Notes under the pieces: generated by a model
Databases searched by the model: none
Seen by the model: the letters and a program-made list of their open reading frames with translations, nothing else
Told to the model about the DNA's origin: nothing
Position numbers and translations under genes: made by a program
Origin: Myotis daubentonii
Taxonomy: Eukaryota; Chordata; Mammalia; Chiroptera; Vespertilionidae
Direction: 5' to 3'
Assembly: GCF_963259705.1 (NCBI RefSeq)
Contig: NC_081850.1
Location: 34,687,799 to 34,751,798, forward strand
Length of the DNA: 64,000 bases
Part shown: piece after piece, positions 22,170 through 34,514 of the stretch
Position numbering within the stretch: the stretch's first letter is position 1
Layout of the letters: every line of letters starts with the position of its first letter

Positions 22170-22477
22170 TAATCAATTCGCAGAATCCATAAAATATTTG
22201 GGGCAAATGGTAAGAAGAAGAGGGAAGGTATAGAAGGAAGGGTGGATATGTGATACACATCTTTCTGATGATTTGGCTTAATATATAGAAGTAAATATTA
22301 GACTGTCAAGGTTGGAAGATAACATTTTATAAATATTACTAGGGGCCCAGTGCACGAAATTCGTGCACTGGGTGTGTGTGTGGGGGAGTGTCCCTCAGCC
22401 CAGCCTGCCCTCTCTCACATACTGGGAGCCCTCAGGCATTGACCCCCATCACCCTCCAATCGCAGGATCGGCCCCTT

Positions 22478-22518
22478 GCCCAGGCCTGACGCCTCTGACA
22501 GAGGTGTCAGGCCTGGGC
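22478..22518. repeat. 20-bp inverted repeat, 1-base loop
   Basis: Arms 22478-22497 and 22499-22518 (GCCCAGGCCTGACGCCTCTG and its complement) pair at 19 of 20 positions, the odd one a possible G-U. A decayed second copy follows at about 22558-22600. Confidence 0.9.
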
Positions 22519-22779
22519 AGGGGACCCCCAGCTCCCCACGGTTGCAGGCTCCGCCCCTGCCCAGGCCTAACGCCTCTGGCTGAGGTGTCCGGCTCGGGCA
22601 GCGGGGACCCGCAGCTGTAGCCGCCCCGCGATCGTGGGCTCCGCTTTAGGCCCAGGCAAGGGACCCCTAGCTCCCAGGACTGCCAGCTTCGACCGTGCCC
22701 AGCTCCCATCGCTGGCTCCACCCCTACTTCCTGCTATCACTGGCCAGGGTGGCAAAGGCGCCTGATTCTCCGATCATGG

Positions 22780-22831
22780 CTGGGGGGCAGGGCAAAGGCG
22801 GCCCCAGGGCCGCCTTTGCCCTGCCCCCCAG
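22780..22831. repeat. 24-bp perfect inverted repeat
   Basis: Arms 22780-22803 and 22808-22831 (starting CTGGGGGGCAGGGCAAAGGC) are perfect complements around a 4-base centre. Confidence 0.95.
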
Positions 22832-23229
22832 CTCTTAGCTCCCCCCTGGGTTTCCGATCACTGTCAGTGGCAGGGGGTTTCTTCCTGCTTTCCCTTTCGC
22901 CTCCCTGCATTGTGCCTACATATGCAAATTAGCCGCCATCTTGTTGGCAGTTAACTGCCAATCATAGTTGGCAGTTAATTTGCATATAGCCCTGATTAGC
23001 CAATGAAAAGGGTATTGTCGTACGCCAATTACCATTTTTCTCTTTTATTAGTGTTGATTACTATCAGCCCATATTTTCATAGATATTGGGTAATAGAGAG
23101 TTCAAAATTATTTCTGAATTAGCTCCTTTAGTGCAGCCATTGATGTAGTTAGTTGATTGAAGAATCATATGCTTTAACCATCAACTGAGCTAGGCATGCA
23201 CTTGGCATTCTCTTAAAATGTCGCATGCT

Positions 23230-23445
23230 CAACCTGGCTGGTATGACTCAGTAGCTGAGCATCAATCTGTGAACCAGGTAGTCATGGTTCTATTCCCCGG
23301 TCAGTGCACATGCCTGGGTTGCAGGCTCAGTCCCCAGTTGGGGGTGTGCAGGAGGCAGCCAATCGATGATTCTCTCTCATCATTGATGTTTCTATCCCTC
23401 TCTCCCTCTCCCTTCCTCTCTGAAATCAATAAAAAAAAATTTAAT
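23230..23445 (+). repeat. Ves SINE
   Basis: tRNA-like head (CCTGGCTGGTATGACTCAGT), then a GGCAGCCAATCGATGATTC middle, a pyrimidine tract, and CTGAAATCAATAAAAAAAA. Confidence 0.92.
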
Positions 23446-24560
23446 ATGTTGCATGCCTGAATAGAACTAGTCTGAATGCCTCCTCCTGTTCCATTGCTCA
23501 CCCATGCACTCATGCACAGGTATTCTGCTTGGAAATGAACTGCTGGCCAAGGGTTGAAAGTAGAGACCCAAAGGCAGGATCAATATTATTATAAGGAAAG
23601 AAGCTTCCATCTGTGCTAACATAGAGTCAGTATGTACAGACCAAGACTAAGCGTTCTACTCCATAGCAAAGTTTAGTCTGGAAAAATTGTTAAAGCAGGT
23701 GCAACCAAATATGCACCACAGTCATAATTCATTAAAACTTCCAACAGGCTAGGTTTGAACAGGACAACCTCCTAGTGTATCTTCCAAGATTAATTATTTG
23801 TGAAATGAAAAGCAAAGGGACTGAAGTAATATGGAATTATTTGACAAAAATCAGTTAATAGTTTCTCTGAAGCTCATTGTAGTGGCTCTATGTAGACAAT
23901 AGGATCAATTTCTTATGAAGGCTCACCTGGCTCATAATTAGAAAAGTTTTCTGTTAGAAAAGATGAGGGGAACTTCAGATATAAGATTAAGGTTATGGGG
24001 AACAGACCAGGGGTCCAGTAGAGGGGTTTTGGAGGCCAAGGAGTAATGGGTTAGTGGGCCAGATAAATGAATGACTTCAGAGGCTTACTATTCCAGTATT
24101 ATATGAGGTTAATGAGAGTGTGAGGCATAATGGAAAAAGTCCTGACTGTGAGGAAAGTGAGCAACCAGCTGGAAGTCTGGGGCCGTGTCATCATTCTCTC
24201 CTGCAGTTCCTGGTGGTGTGGCAGCAAAGAGGTGGGTAAAGTTCTCTGCAGCTATGAGGGAGTGTCTTCGTCTTTCTGGAGAGTGTAGTATTGGGAGTTG
24301 GGAGAGAACTGCCACTTCCTTATAGAGAGTAGAGAGTATACATAGTAGAGAGACACAATATACTGGAAAACTTAGCAGATAATAGATATAATGATAATGT
24401 AATTGGCCTTAGATTATAAAGCAGAGAAAGTAAGTCTCGTACGTATTAACCTGCATCTCTAGGCTTTCAGTGTTGTAACTCTTCACTCTACCGCTTAAAA
24501 TCCTTGGTGCCTATAGCAAACATTTTACTTAATTGTGGAATACAGAAAACGTTGTCCCTA
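23446..24560. other. Unassigned sequence
   Basis: About 1.1 kb with no recognisable exon, RNA gene or repeat family. Confidence 0.3.
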
Positions 24561-24564
24561 AGAT

Positions 24565-26535
24565 CAAGAATGAGACAGGATGTTCAATCTCACTAATTCT
24601 AGACAACATGGTACTGGAGGTTCTATCCAGGGAATTTAGATAAGAAAATGAAATCAAAGGCATCTAGACTGAAAAGGAAGAAGCAAGAGTATATCTATCT
24701 GTATATAAAATATCCTAAGGAACCCACACACATTTTAAAAAATTAGAATTATTATGTAGTTCAGCAGTATAAAAGATTAGCACACAAAAGTAACTTGTCT
24801 TTCTAGACAGTCAGTCTGAAGATAATATTTTAAAATTCCAATTTGTTTGAATAAAATCCTTAGAAATAAATTTAACAAAATAAATGTGAGACTTATACAG
24901 TGAACACTACAAGCAATTAAGTAAGACAAATGGAGAAATATCCTGTGTTCATAGGTTGGAATACTTAATATTATTAAAATGATATTGGAAGACTAAATAT
25001 TAAGATGGCAATACTCGCCAAATTGATCTACAGATTCAGTAAAATCTCTATCAAAAATCCAACTACCTCTATTGCAGACATGAACAAACAGACCCTAAAA
25101 TGTATATGGAAATGCAGAGGACCCAGAATAGACACAACAGTCTTGCAAAAGAAGGATTAAGTTGGAGAACTAACACTTCCCAATTTTAAAACTTTCCACG
25201 AAGCTACAGCATCAGCACAGCATGGTATTGGCATAAAGACAGGCTTTCAGAGCAGCGGACCTGGAATTGAGAGTTCAGAGACAAACCCGTACATCTATGG
25301 TCAGTTGATTTTCAACAAGAATGTCAAGTCAGGTAAATGTGTGAAAATAGGTTGTTGGTTGTTGTTTTTCTCAGCAAATAATACTAGGACAATTGGATAT
25401 CTACATGCAAAGGAAAAAAGAATTTGGCTCTTCCACCATATACAAAAATTAACTCAAAGCAGTGTAAGATTAAAAGTTAAAAAACTCTTAGAAGGAAACA
25501 TAGGCTTCAATCTTGTGACCTTGGATTAGGTAATAAGAATATATTATACTTAAAAGTACAAGCCACTAAAGAAAAAACAACTAAATTGGACTTGATCAAA
25601 ATTTTAAAAAACCACTTCTTTGCATCAAAGAATTTTATAAAAAAAGTGAAAAGAATATATAGATAGGGAGAAAATATGGGCAAAAGATTTGCATGAACAT
25701 TTCTCCAAAGAAGATATAAAATGGCCAATAAGTGAAAAGATACCAACCATCCTTAGTCATAAGGGAAATACAAATCAAAACCACAACAAAATACCACTTC
25801 ACACCCATTAGGATGGCAAAATAACAACAGCAATAATAATATAATAAAACAGATAATAACTACTGTTGGAGAAGATGTGGAGAAGTTGGAAGCCTCATAC
25901 ATTCCTGGAGGGAATGTAACATGGAGCACCTGTGGTGGAAAACAGTTTGACAGTTCCTCAAAAGTTAAACATAGAGTTACTACGTGACCTAACAATTCCA
26001 CTCCTGGGTATATACCCAAGAAAATTAAAAGCATATGTTAAAGCAAAAACAAGAATGTCCATAGCAGCATTATTCATGATAGCAAAAAAATGAAGACAAC
26101 CCAACTGATGAATGGATGAACTGAGGGATTTATAAACAAATAATGGTATATCCACACATTGGGATATTTTTCAGTTGTAAAAAGAAATGAAGTATTAATA
26201 CATATCTAGGATGATGAACCTTGAACATATTATGCTAAGTGAAAAAAGCCAGGCACAAAGATCACATATTACATGATTCCATTTATTTGAAATGTCTAGA
26301 ATCAGCAAATACATAGAGACAAAATAAATTGGTGGTTAGCAGGGGCGGGAGGAAAGAGGAATGGGGAGTGACTGATAATGGGTACAGGCTTTCTTTTTAG
26401 GGTGGTAAACTGTTTTGGAATTACATAATGATGATGTTTGCACAATCTTATGCATTCAAAAACTGCTGAATTGTACATTCGAAAATGGTGAATTTTATGG
26501 CATGTGAATTGCATCTCAAAAAAAAAAAAAAAAAG
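24565..26535 (+). repeat. Old L1 retrotransposon, 5'-truncated, with poly(A)
   Basis: ORF2-like from about 24570 (ATGGTACTGGAGGTTCTATC, then AAAGGCATCTAGACTGAAAA) through the C-terminal part (CCAAAGAAGATATAAAATGG, ATTCCACTCCTGGGTATATA), then a 3'UTR ending in A16 at 26519-26534. All frames are broken. It is reverse-transcriptase/endonuclease ancestry only, without coding function. Confidence 0.9.
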
Positions 26536-27094
26536 CGCCAAGCTTATTATGATGGTGTGCTGAAGACCATAGTTTTGATCACTTGAATCCATTTCAACTC
26601 CCTTGCAGTAAGCTTGAATGCTTGCCGGACGCTGAGAGTGTTCGCCAAGCAGGTGGACCTGGGAGCGTTGAAAGCCCGAAGTGACACAGAGGCATTGCTT
26701 TGATCGTTCTGCCATGAGCACATTGGGATTGTTAAATTTTGTATGTTCCTCAGTGGCAGAGGTAGCAGAGTTCCCAGGATCTGTGTCATAGTTTCATGGG
26801 TGTTGAGAGCCAGGACTGAAACAGCCATTTGCAGATACCAACTGAAGCTGAAGGCGTGGGGCCCTGGAGCCAGCAGCCGCAGCAGTAGCTTCTAGAGCCC
26901 CCAATTCCTGATCACAGCAGAGATGGCTGCTTCGAGGATCATTTGGGAGGGGTTGTTGTGGGGATCCCTCCTTAAAGATCAGCCTCGAAGCTTCTTACAA
27001 ACCTCTTCCAATGATTTTCTAAGCCCCCGTTTCTCTGAATCACTGTCTTCTTATTTAATTTGCTAGAATGATTTCTGCTCCTTCAATGAAAGCC
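26536..27094. other. Unassigned sequence after the L1 poly(A)
   Basis: Moderately GC-rich. Overlapping minus frames of 139 and 93 codons (26302-26721 and 26547-26828) lack family resemblance; the longer reads into the L1 tail. A decayed retrocopy is possible but unproven. Confidence 0.3.
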
Positions 27095-27450
27095 TGATGG
27101 ATGCACATGGTGCATGAGGCTCCTGCCAACCACCTGCCCTGCTTTTTCATGCCTCTGTGCCTTTGTAACTGCTGTTACTTATGCCTGGATTATTCCATTC
27201 ACACTTCTCTGCCTAGTCATTTTCAAAGCCTCAGTCATCGCCTGGAAGTGTCATTGTCTGGAGGAAGCCTCTCCAGGAGGTCTCTTTTAACACCTCCTCC
27301 CTCAGTCTGTGCAGGTGCTCCTCCCCTGTACACACTGCCTCTGTACACCATGCTGCATTGCAACACTCGACTTATACCTTGAGACTGTGTGCACCTGCAG
27401 GGCAAGACCTCTTCACACTCTTCTCTCTTCACCCTTTTACTTACTTAGCA
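27095..27450 (+). repeat. L2 relic
   Basis: The series GCCTCTGTGCCTTTGTAACT, TCAGTCATCGCCTGGAAGTG and CTCCAGGAGGTCTCTTTTAA follows the L2 3' region. Confidence 0.6.
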
Positions 27451-27512
27451 GAGGCTGGACCATTCATGCTTGCTTTTCAGAATTGAATTGTTTGCCTTTG
27501 AACATTCCTAGT

Positions 27513-27515
<3 letters not shown>

Positions 27516-27561
<46 letters not shown>
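27516..27561. repeat. (GT)n microsatellite
   Basis: About 23 uninterrupted units. Confidence 0.95.
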
Positions 27562-27563
<2 letters not shown>

Positions 27564-28555
27564 CATCATATAAGGACTAAAGACCAGCTTGAGAAAAGTA
27601 GGTTAAAATACCAGAATTATACATAAGGGAAAAGATAATAAATTGGGGCTCTATTTGTAGGTCCATGATGGAGTACAATTATTTCTTAATTTAAGTTGCC
27701 TCTTCAGGTTGATTTAAGAGCTCATTAAAATGAGAAATATTTTTCACAGAACTGTGAATATGGTGAAATTAGGATATCCTTTAATCTACTTATGCAGACA
27801 GTAGTTAGTGTTTACTAATTAAATTAGAAAATTTGTGTAATATGTTCATTGAATGATAAACACATTCCAAATTACCATTATTTTTTCTCTTTATTGTGAA
27901 CAAGTACTTTTAATTCACAGATATATATATATTGTATATCTTTATGAATGTAAAGGAGAAAGTGTTGCAAGGGTTCCAGATCCACAGTCTGAAGACGGGT
28001 CTTCATCCTTGTCACAAGGCTGGAAACAACTTTTGATTAAAAATATGGCAGAGGAGAGACAATAGGAGAGGGAAATTGTTGGCCTGCAGTCTTTCAGAGG
28101 GTGACCTTGGACTGTGAGTGGCTGGACAAAGTCTCTCATCTGTACACAGGTTTCAAGTTCTGGGCTTATCAGAAAGAATTAAACCAATAAAGATTGAGTC
28201 TTTTAAAAACAAGGCAGATGGTCAAGTTAGGAAAGCTCACTACGCGACAATACAGCATGGTCTTTTTAAATAGTGAGTTGGGAAGAAATGCATAAATACC
28301 ATGCTAGTTACGAAATTGCACTAATTTCTTTGGGAGCCTATGTGAATTTTTAGGGAAATGTGGGAAGACAGGCACACTCCTCACACTTTGTGCTGCACTT
28401 ACTGAGTTCAGGGTCAAAGGATTCTAATAATTCCCTGGACTGCAGTTTCAGTGCAGTCTCATACGTACATATGATTCATTTTCTGGGCCTTTCAATTCAA
28501 TAAAATACTAAGTGATTATTACCATTTCAAGGCATATGAGATATATGCTATGTTT
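27562..28555. other. Unassigned sequence
   Basis: About 1 kb. Short frames at 27853-28139 have no resemblance to a family. Confidence 0.3.
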
Positions 28556-28559
28556 CTCT

Positions 28560-29150
28560 CTCTTTTTTTGTAAAAATAACTTTTAATTTTTTTATTATTA
28601 AGAAAGCTATGCATACTAATTACTGGGAAATTAAAAAAAATAAAACATGGAGGTAAGCAAGAAGATAACCTGTAATTCTACATGCCAGATAAAAATACTG
28701 TGAAAGCTCCAGTGTCCGTGCTCCCAGACACTTTTCTAAGTGTATAATTTTTCCTTATGGAATTATAGTTACACTAATAAAACATTTTATTCTTCTAGAA
28801 TACAAGAGGAACAGCTATCCGTGTTAACATTATTTTTGGCAGTTCCATGGTGTCCCTTCATGTGGATTACCATGATCTACTTAATTAATCCCCTATTGCT
28901 TGACATTTAAAATTTTCCAATTTTTCAAAAGTACAAGCAGCACGGTGATGAATAGAAATGTAATTAAATCTTTTCACACAACCTTTATTATAGTCTAAGG
29001 ATAAACTCACCAAACTGAAATTACTGGGTCAGAGGGCATGGTTATTTTAAAAGCTTTTGATATATATTACCAAATTGCCCTTTGAAAATATTCTATCATT
29101 TACATTTTCTTCATATGACAGTGTTATTTCTCTCTATTTTAACCTACAGC
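28560..29150 (-). repeat. Ancient LINE-derived sequence (L1M-like 3' region)
   Basis: Blocks such as CCATGGTGTCCCTTCATGTGG, AATCCCCTATTGCTTGACAT, AAATTACTGGGTCAGAGGGC and CCAAATTGCCCTTTGAAAAT occur in the order of a common mammalian old-L1 3' end. Confidence 0.55.
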
Positions 29151-29464
29151 CACTAAAAATATTAAAAATATCTTCACAAATCTGGTTAGACAAAAATGTG
29201 CTTATTTCTTTATGAGTCTTTAAACCTTATCCATTGTTATTACTACAGCATATTTCCAGTTTGTAACTTGTCTTAAGTTTGTGAGCTTTTAAAGAACAGA
29301 TTGTCAAATGTATTTGTTTTTTTTCCTTCATGGCTGCTGTCCTTGGTATCATGCTTGAGAAATGCATACAAATATTATGCAGCCCGTTTATGTAGCAATT
29401 TACCTATATTTTATTCTATTACTTTGTGTTTTCATTTTTTTTAAACAAAAATAAATCTTTAGAC

Positions 29465-29690
29465 CTAGCCATTTTGGCTCAGTGGATAGAACATCGGCCT
29501 GTGCAGTGAAAGGTCCCGGGTTTGATTCTGGTCTGGGGCACATGGCCAGGTTGTGGGTGGGATCCCCAGTGGGGGGCGAGCAGGAGGCAGCCAATCAATG
29601 ACTCTCTCTCATCATTGATGTTTCATTCTCTCCCTCTCCCTTCCTCTCTGAAATCAATAAAAATATATTTCTTTAAAAAAGTAATTTAGT
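29465..29690 (+). repeat. Ves SINE
   Basis: Head TTTGGCTCAGTGGATAGAAC, middle GGCAGCCAATCAATGACTC, tail CTGAAATCAATAAAAATAT. The tRNA-like head is a pol III promoter relic, not a tRNA gene. Confidence 0.95.
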
Positions 29691-30250
29691 TGTTTGAAAA
29701 TTTGCATTGTGTTCTGTAAAAACATGCTGGTCTGAGCTTTTACGAGCCCTTCCAGGACTGCAGTAAAAATGCAAATGCTGTATCAGATAGACTCATTTGT
29801 AAAGTGAAGGGTGGGGCAGCATTATTACTTGACTGCCAGTAACTCTTTAAAACTAAAATGTCGTGAAAAATTCCAAGGCAAGATCTGGTGCATTAAACAG
29901 CATTAGAAAAATATTTCCAAGTTGCTCCCTAATGGTAAAAGAATTTTAAAAATATTAGACATTTAAAAATTCTAGGCGGCTTATCTATTTAGTAACAGAT
30001 TTGAAAAATAGAATACTAACTGATTTCTTGTACTTCTTAAAAAAATTAATACCATTAAGGAAAACTGGAAATGCTTCCATAAGTCATTGATTATTATAAA
30101 AGCTGGTGTATCACAGAGCTGAATTCACTCAATAACTGATTAGATTTTTTTCTCATTTTACCTTTGCAAATATTATGATTTATAAGAAATATTTATTTGG
30201 TCACTCAGGAGACCAAATGAGAAATATATATATTTCTCATTCCACAGTTC
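29691..30250. other. Unassigned AT-rich sequence
   Basis: Nothing recognised. Confidence 0.3.
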
Positions 30251-30254
30251 CTGG

Positions 30255-30895
30255 TTCACAGCTCCGCAAACCCTTAGAATTTCCTAAATATTGAGAGAGA
30301 TAAAGTGCCTTTTGTTATGTTAATGAGGTGACTTTGGCATTCACTTAAGGATGGAGGCTGGTTGCCTCCCATTGGGGCAGAGACTGGAGATTGAATTAAT
30401 CACCAAAGGCCATGGACAATGAATCATGCCTGCGTAATGAAGCCTCCATAAAAACCCAAAAGGACTGGGTTCGTCAGCTTTGGTTTGGTGAACACACGAA
30501 GGTGTTGGGGGACTGGCATGCCTGGAGGGGGTATGGAAGCGTCTTCACTTTTCCCATACCCTGCCCTTGTATCTCTTCCATCCGGCTGCTCCTGAGTTTT
30601 ATCCCTTGTACAATAAGCTAGTAACCGCAAAAGCAACATGCTCCGCTAAGTTCTGTGAGGGGCTGTAGCAAATCAGACCCAAGAAGAGGGTTGTGGGAAC
30701 TTCTGAGCTGTAGCCAGAAGAACAAGTTGGACTTGCTGTTGGCATCTGAAGTGGGGGTGAGGAGTCCTGTGGGACTGGACCCTCAACCTGTGGAATCTAA
30801 TGCTATATCTGCATTGATAGTGTCAAAATTGAGTGGAGTTCTCAGACAACCTGTGATATCTGGGGAATTTCTTGTTGGTGTGGGCATCTCCTGTT
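30255..30895 (+). repeat. Old endogenous-retrovirus LTR
   Basis: The order AATGAAGCCTCCATAAAAAC (TATA-like region), TCTTCCATCCGGCTGCTCCT, a decayed poly(A) signal near 30610 (ACAATAAGC), GTTCTGTGAGGGGCTGTAGC, GTTGGCATCTGAAGTGGGGG and ATAGTGTCAAAATTGAGTGG is that of a widespread old mammalian LTR. No internal viral genes are present. Exact family not assigned. Confidence 0.65.
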
Positions 30896-30899
30896 AGGG

Positions 30900-31275
30900 T
30901 AGCCAAAAGAGGAACGCATGAGGCCAAAGGGGGTAAAGAATTACGAATTTATTAAGTCATCTGGATACCAGATGGGCTGAGCCCCCAAATGGCGCCAGCA
31001 CCCAAAGATGGGGAATCAGAGATTTTTAAAGGACTCTAGGTGGGCTTTTTCTGGGCGGGGAATTCTCTGTGCAGGTCCGGATTCTGGGAAAGTCCAGAGG
31101 GGAGGGATATGGTCTTAGCAAGTGGAATGTGGTCTAAGCAAGTGGAGTGTCCATTGTGAAGTGTCCTGAAGGTCAGTTCCCAGGGCGGTGGTATTGATTC
31201 AATGCTTTGATCAGACCTAACATCCCCCACACATTGGGTTTGGTACCAGGAACCTAGTTTAACCTTTATGTACAC
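30900..31275 (-). repeat. Second LTR-like fragment
   Basis: Abuts the previous LTR. It holds TTTATTAAGTCATCTGGATA (reverse poly(A)-signal-like) and AGATTTTTAAAGGACTCTAG. The resemblance to an LTR in reverse is by style and is tentative. Confidence 0.4.
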
Positions 31276-32340
31276 AAAAGAGCAAATATGTTAAATCATC
31301 TATTTATTAAGGATTATTGTAGCAGTCATTGAAGTAAGCTTACTTGAGCGGTGTTAGAAATTACTTTTGAATGGGACAGAAATTTAGTCAAAAGTCTAAT
31401 GGTCCCTATAGTATTTTGAGGTCTACTGGTCAGTTTTAGGGTTTTTTCAAATAGCAAAGGTGCTGAAAATATAGGCACATGTGCTATAAAGGGATGACCG
31501 AACAGAAAGAAATATGGAAAGAAAGCATGTGGTATGACACGAAAAACAGGGTGGACAACCCCTGCTTTTGGATGGTTAGAGCAAACTTTTTTTGTTTATA
31601 TGAGTCACCCTGGGACCTTGATAAGATATATACATATTCTGATTCAGAATCAGAATAGGCCCTAGCCTACATTTCTAACAAGCCTCAGATGCCAAGGATC
31701 CTTGGAGCACACTTCGAGTAGCAATAAATTAGAGGAATTTGACTTCATTTCAGCTCCACAATTCTAGGCTTCATGAACAGCATGAGATTCCTCTTGGTAA
31801 AGAGACATCAGGGTCTCAATGTTTTCTAGTATATTTCTGTTTCAGTATGAGAATCACCCACACTCACATCCAGAATCTAGACCCTCGAGTAAATTACTCA
31901 CCCCCGAAGGTAATGAGGAGAGTGACGGCATGTTCTCAGGTTTCTGAACGCAGAGAGAGTAGAACTACAGCGTAGCCAGCAGGACTTCAGTGGTGCCGGA
32001 CAACGAAAACGTTAGCAGAGAGCATGCAGGACAGGCTTGTGCGGTCTCTTACCCCGGGTAGCCAGGACCAGCCACGGTGGAGTGACTCTGCAGTAAGCTG
32101 TCCGAACCACACAAGAGCTGCTCCTGATTTGCCTGACCACCCTTGGGTCTGTTCTCTAATCTATGGTAATCGTATTAGCGGGCACAAGAGGCTGTGGAAG
32201 TGAGAATGTGGATGTGTATCAACTGGAAAATAATTTCAGGTTTTTGAATAAGTGTTTTAAGGCCCATGTAACCAGCTCCGAAGAACATTCCAACTTTGCC
32301 GATTTCTACTTGCAAGGAGGTTAATGGAAGATGTTAAAGG
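31276..32340. other. Unassigned sequence
   Basis: No exon or repeat recognised in about 1 kb. Confidence 0.3.
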
Positions 32341-32344
32341 TCTA

Positions 32345-32485
32345 GACCCAGATCTGCTATTAACTAACTGTATGGTCTTGAACGAATCATTTTACAGCCT
32401 GGGCTTTAGGCCCTCACTCATTAAATGAGTGAGGTGGGTAAGGTGACCTATAGTATCTTTCAAGTGAATAATGTCATAAAAAGAG
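32345..32485 (+). repeat. MIR relic
   Basis: AGATCTGCTATTAACTAACTG, then TGGTCTTGAACGAATCATTT, in MIR order. Confidence 0.6.
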
Positions 32486-32639
32486 CTTGATATAAAACCT
32501 AAACTTGGGCTTTGAGCCTTTTATTTTCGTAAGGAATTAATCCATTACACATGTTAGGCCCAGAGGGTCAGCTTTCTAAATTAAAAAAAAAATACTTTCT
32601 TAGTTTCTGATTTTGAAGATGGTTTATAATAGGAACAGC

Positions 32640-33560
32640 ATCTTTCTTTTGGCAATTGCCAGTGTCATTTCCATTCCTGTGTAGGTGATGGATTTTTTGC
32701 TCTCTGGCTGCCTCAGTGATTTTCTCTTAGATTTGGTATACTGAAATGTCACCACAATATATCTAAATATGGAATTTCTTTTTCTTTATCCTGATGGTAA
32801 CTCATGCGTCTAGTATATGGTGATTCATATTTTCCATAAGTTTTATCATATTCTCATCCCATATTTTCAAGTATTCTTCCCCTATTCTCTTTATTATCAT
32901 AGAACTTTTATTAGATGTGTATTAGTTCTTCTTGTTATGTTCTGAGTTTCTTAACCAATGTTATGTTTTCTGTCTCTGTGTCTTTCCCTGTGATTCTCTA
33001 TAATAGTGGTTCTCAACCTTCTGGCCCTTAAAATACAGTTCCTCATGTTGTGGTGACCCCCAACCATAAAATTATTTTCGTTGCTACTTCATAACTGTAA
33101 TGTTGCTACTGTTGTGAATCGTAATGTAAATATCTGATATGCAGGATGGTCTTAGGCGACCCCTGTGAAAGGGTCGTTCGACCGCCAAAGGGGTCGCGAC
33201 CCACAGGTTGAGAACCTCTGTTCTGTAAGACGGCCTGAGATGTGTTCATTGAATCTTTATTCAGCTGTTTTAAAACTCACCTATTATTTTAGTGTGTTTT
33301 TTAATTTTTAAAATTTCTGTTTGGTTCTATTTTAAACCTACCCATGCTTTCTTCATCTTTCCTTCCTTATTGTGTCTACTTTTTCATGTACCTCTTTCAT
33401 CATTGAAAAGACATATTGTGCTAGCAACACTTGATCTGAACACTCGCATGTACACTTAAGCCTTCTCTGATATTTGAGAAATACTTTTCTATAATCTGAC
33501 TTATTTTGAAAATTGCTGTTTGCTCTTTATGACATTTTTTTATTTGAGTACAATATGATA
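32640..33560 (-). repeat. Ancient LINE-like sequence interrupted by SPIN
   Basis: Both sides of the SPIN copy have the T-rich style of an old L1/HAL1 region in reverse (for example ATTTCTGTTTGGTTCTATTT at about 33315). Low confidence on family. Confidence 0.4.
33004..33220 (-). mobile_element. SPIN-type hAT element
   Basis: Ends GTGGTTCTCAACCTTCTGG and ACCCACAGGTTGAGAACCTC, with the SPIN body in reverse (CGTTGCTACTTCATAACTGT). Flanks CTCTATAA and TTCTGTAA match at 6 of 8 positions, a decayed target duplication. Confidence 0.92.
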
Positions 33561-34510
33561 GGTAGGGATTTGTATGAGTTAGGATTCAATGCAGCTGTAC
33601 ACAATGGTGAACTCCCAGATAACAGTGTCTTTAAAAAATAGAAGTACGCTGTGCCTCAAATAAAAGAAGTCCAGGAGTCACCAGTCCAGAGTTGGCTCCA
33701 GGAAATTTTAAAGAACCTAGCTTCCTCTCAACTCACTGCTCTGTCACCTAACTCTCCTCATATCAGTCGTTACAAAATGGCTAATGAGCTCCAGGCGTCA
33801 CACCTGCTCTCCAGGCAGCAGAATAAAGGGAGGGAAGGGGTAAATTTCCTCATTTAAGGAAGTTTTCCCTCTGTCAAGAAACTAAAATTGTCCACTGTTT
33901 TTTTTTGGTATCGCTTGTTTAAAAAGCAATCCTTTACACATTGAACTTGCAATGCCATCTTCATCAAAAACTAAATTCTTAGATAACTTAATTTCTGAGC
34001 CCCCCCTCCCCCGTTATATCCATCCATTTGCTTACTGATGCAGCAGAACTAAATAGCTTTCATTTTCAACTTTTAATTTCTGATATACTGTAGCTGGTTA
34101 TTTATCCCACCACTACCCACCCTCACCATAAAGAGAAAACTCGTGGCTATTTTCTTTTTTTTAAATTTCTTAATATATAAGATTTTTATTGTATAATAAG
34201 TATAAAGTTTGTACTATATTCTTGATTAATTATGCAGTTACATATATAATAGTATAAGAGCATAGTATAAGGAAATAGTATAACAGATAAGAGTATAATA
34301 TGCCTTGATTTGCCTTAGATATTGCAAATTTTGAGAAGCTTTGGCTTTAGTATTAGTTCTATTGGTTAAGTTCATTGTTATTTATATTCTCCAAATTTAG
34401 TGTTAAAAGGAGCACAAAAGTGGGTCTTGATGGGAAAGTGACAATATGACACCAATACAGTCCAAATACTTATGAAGATGAATGATGTTATATTACTTCT
34501 GGACTTCATA
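33561..34510. other. Unassigned sequence
   Basis: 33570-33870 resembles an old LTR-type repeat in style but cannot be assigned. A 68-codon frame at 33651-33857 is not recognised. Confidence 0.3.
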
Positions 34511-34514
34511 TGGT

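Larger units (their letters stand above)
22339..23056 (-). mobile_element. Longer non-autonomous Helitron with internal hairpins
   Basis: 3' end CTAG with hairpin GTGCACGAAATTCGTGCAC at 22339-22370. The 5' part on the minus strand (near 23056 down to 22970) contains AATTGGCGTACGAC and CATTGGCTAATCAGGGC, as in the 53.3-kb element. The extreme 5' terminus is degraded. It contains two strong inverted repeats at 22478-22518 and 22780-22831. Confidence 0.85.

Noticed and set aside
21700..22192. Pro/Ala-rich frames up to 159 codons
   Set aside because: They lie wholly within a GC-rich non-autonomous Helitron and overlap in all frames.
22780..22831. microRNA precursor
   Set aside because: The perfect arms with a 4-base centre and transposon location fit a DNA inverted repeat better than a miRNA hairpin with a normal loop.
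29465..29560. tRNA gene from the box A/B-like motifs in SINE heads
   Set aside because: All such motifs are followed by Ves bodies and do not fold into an intact cloverleaf with a usable anticodon arm by inspection.
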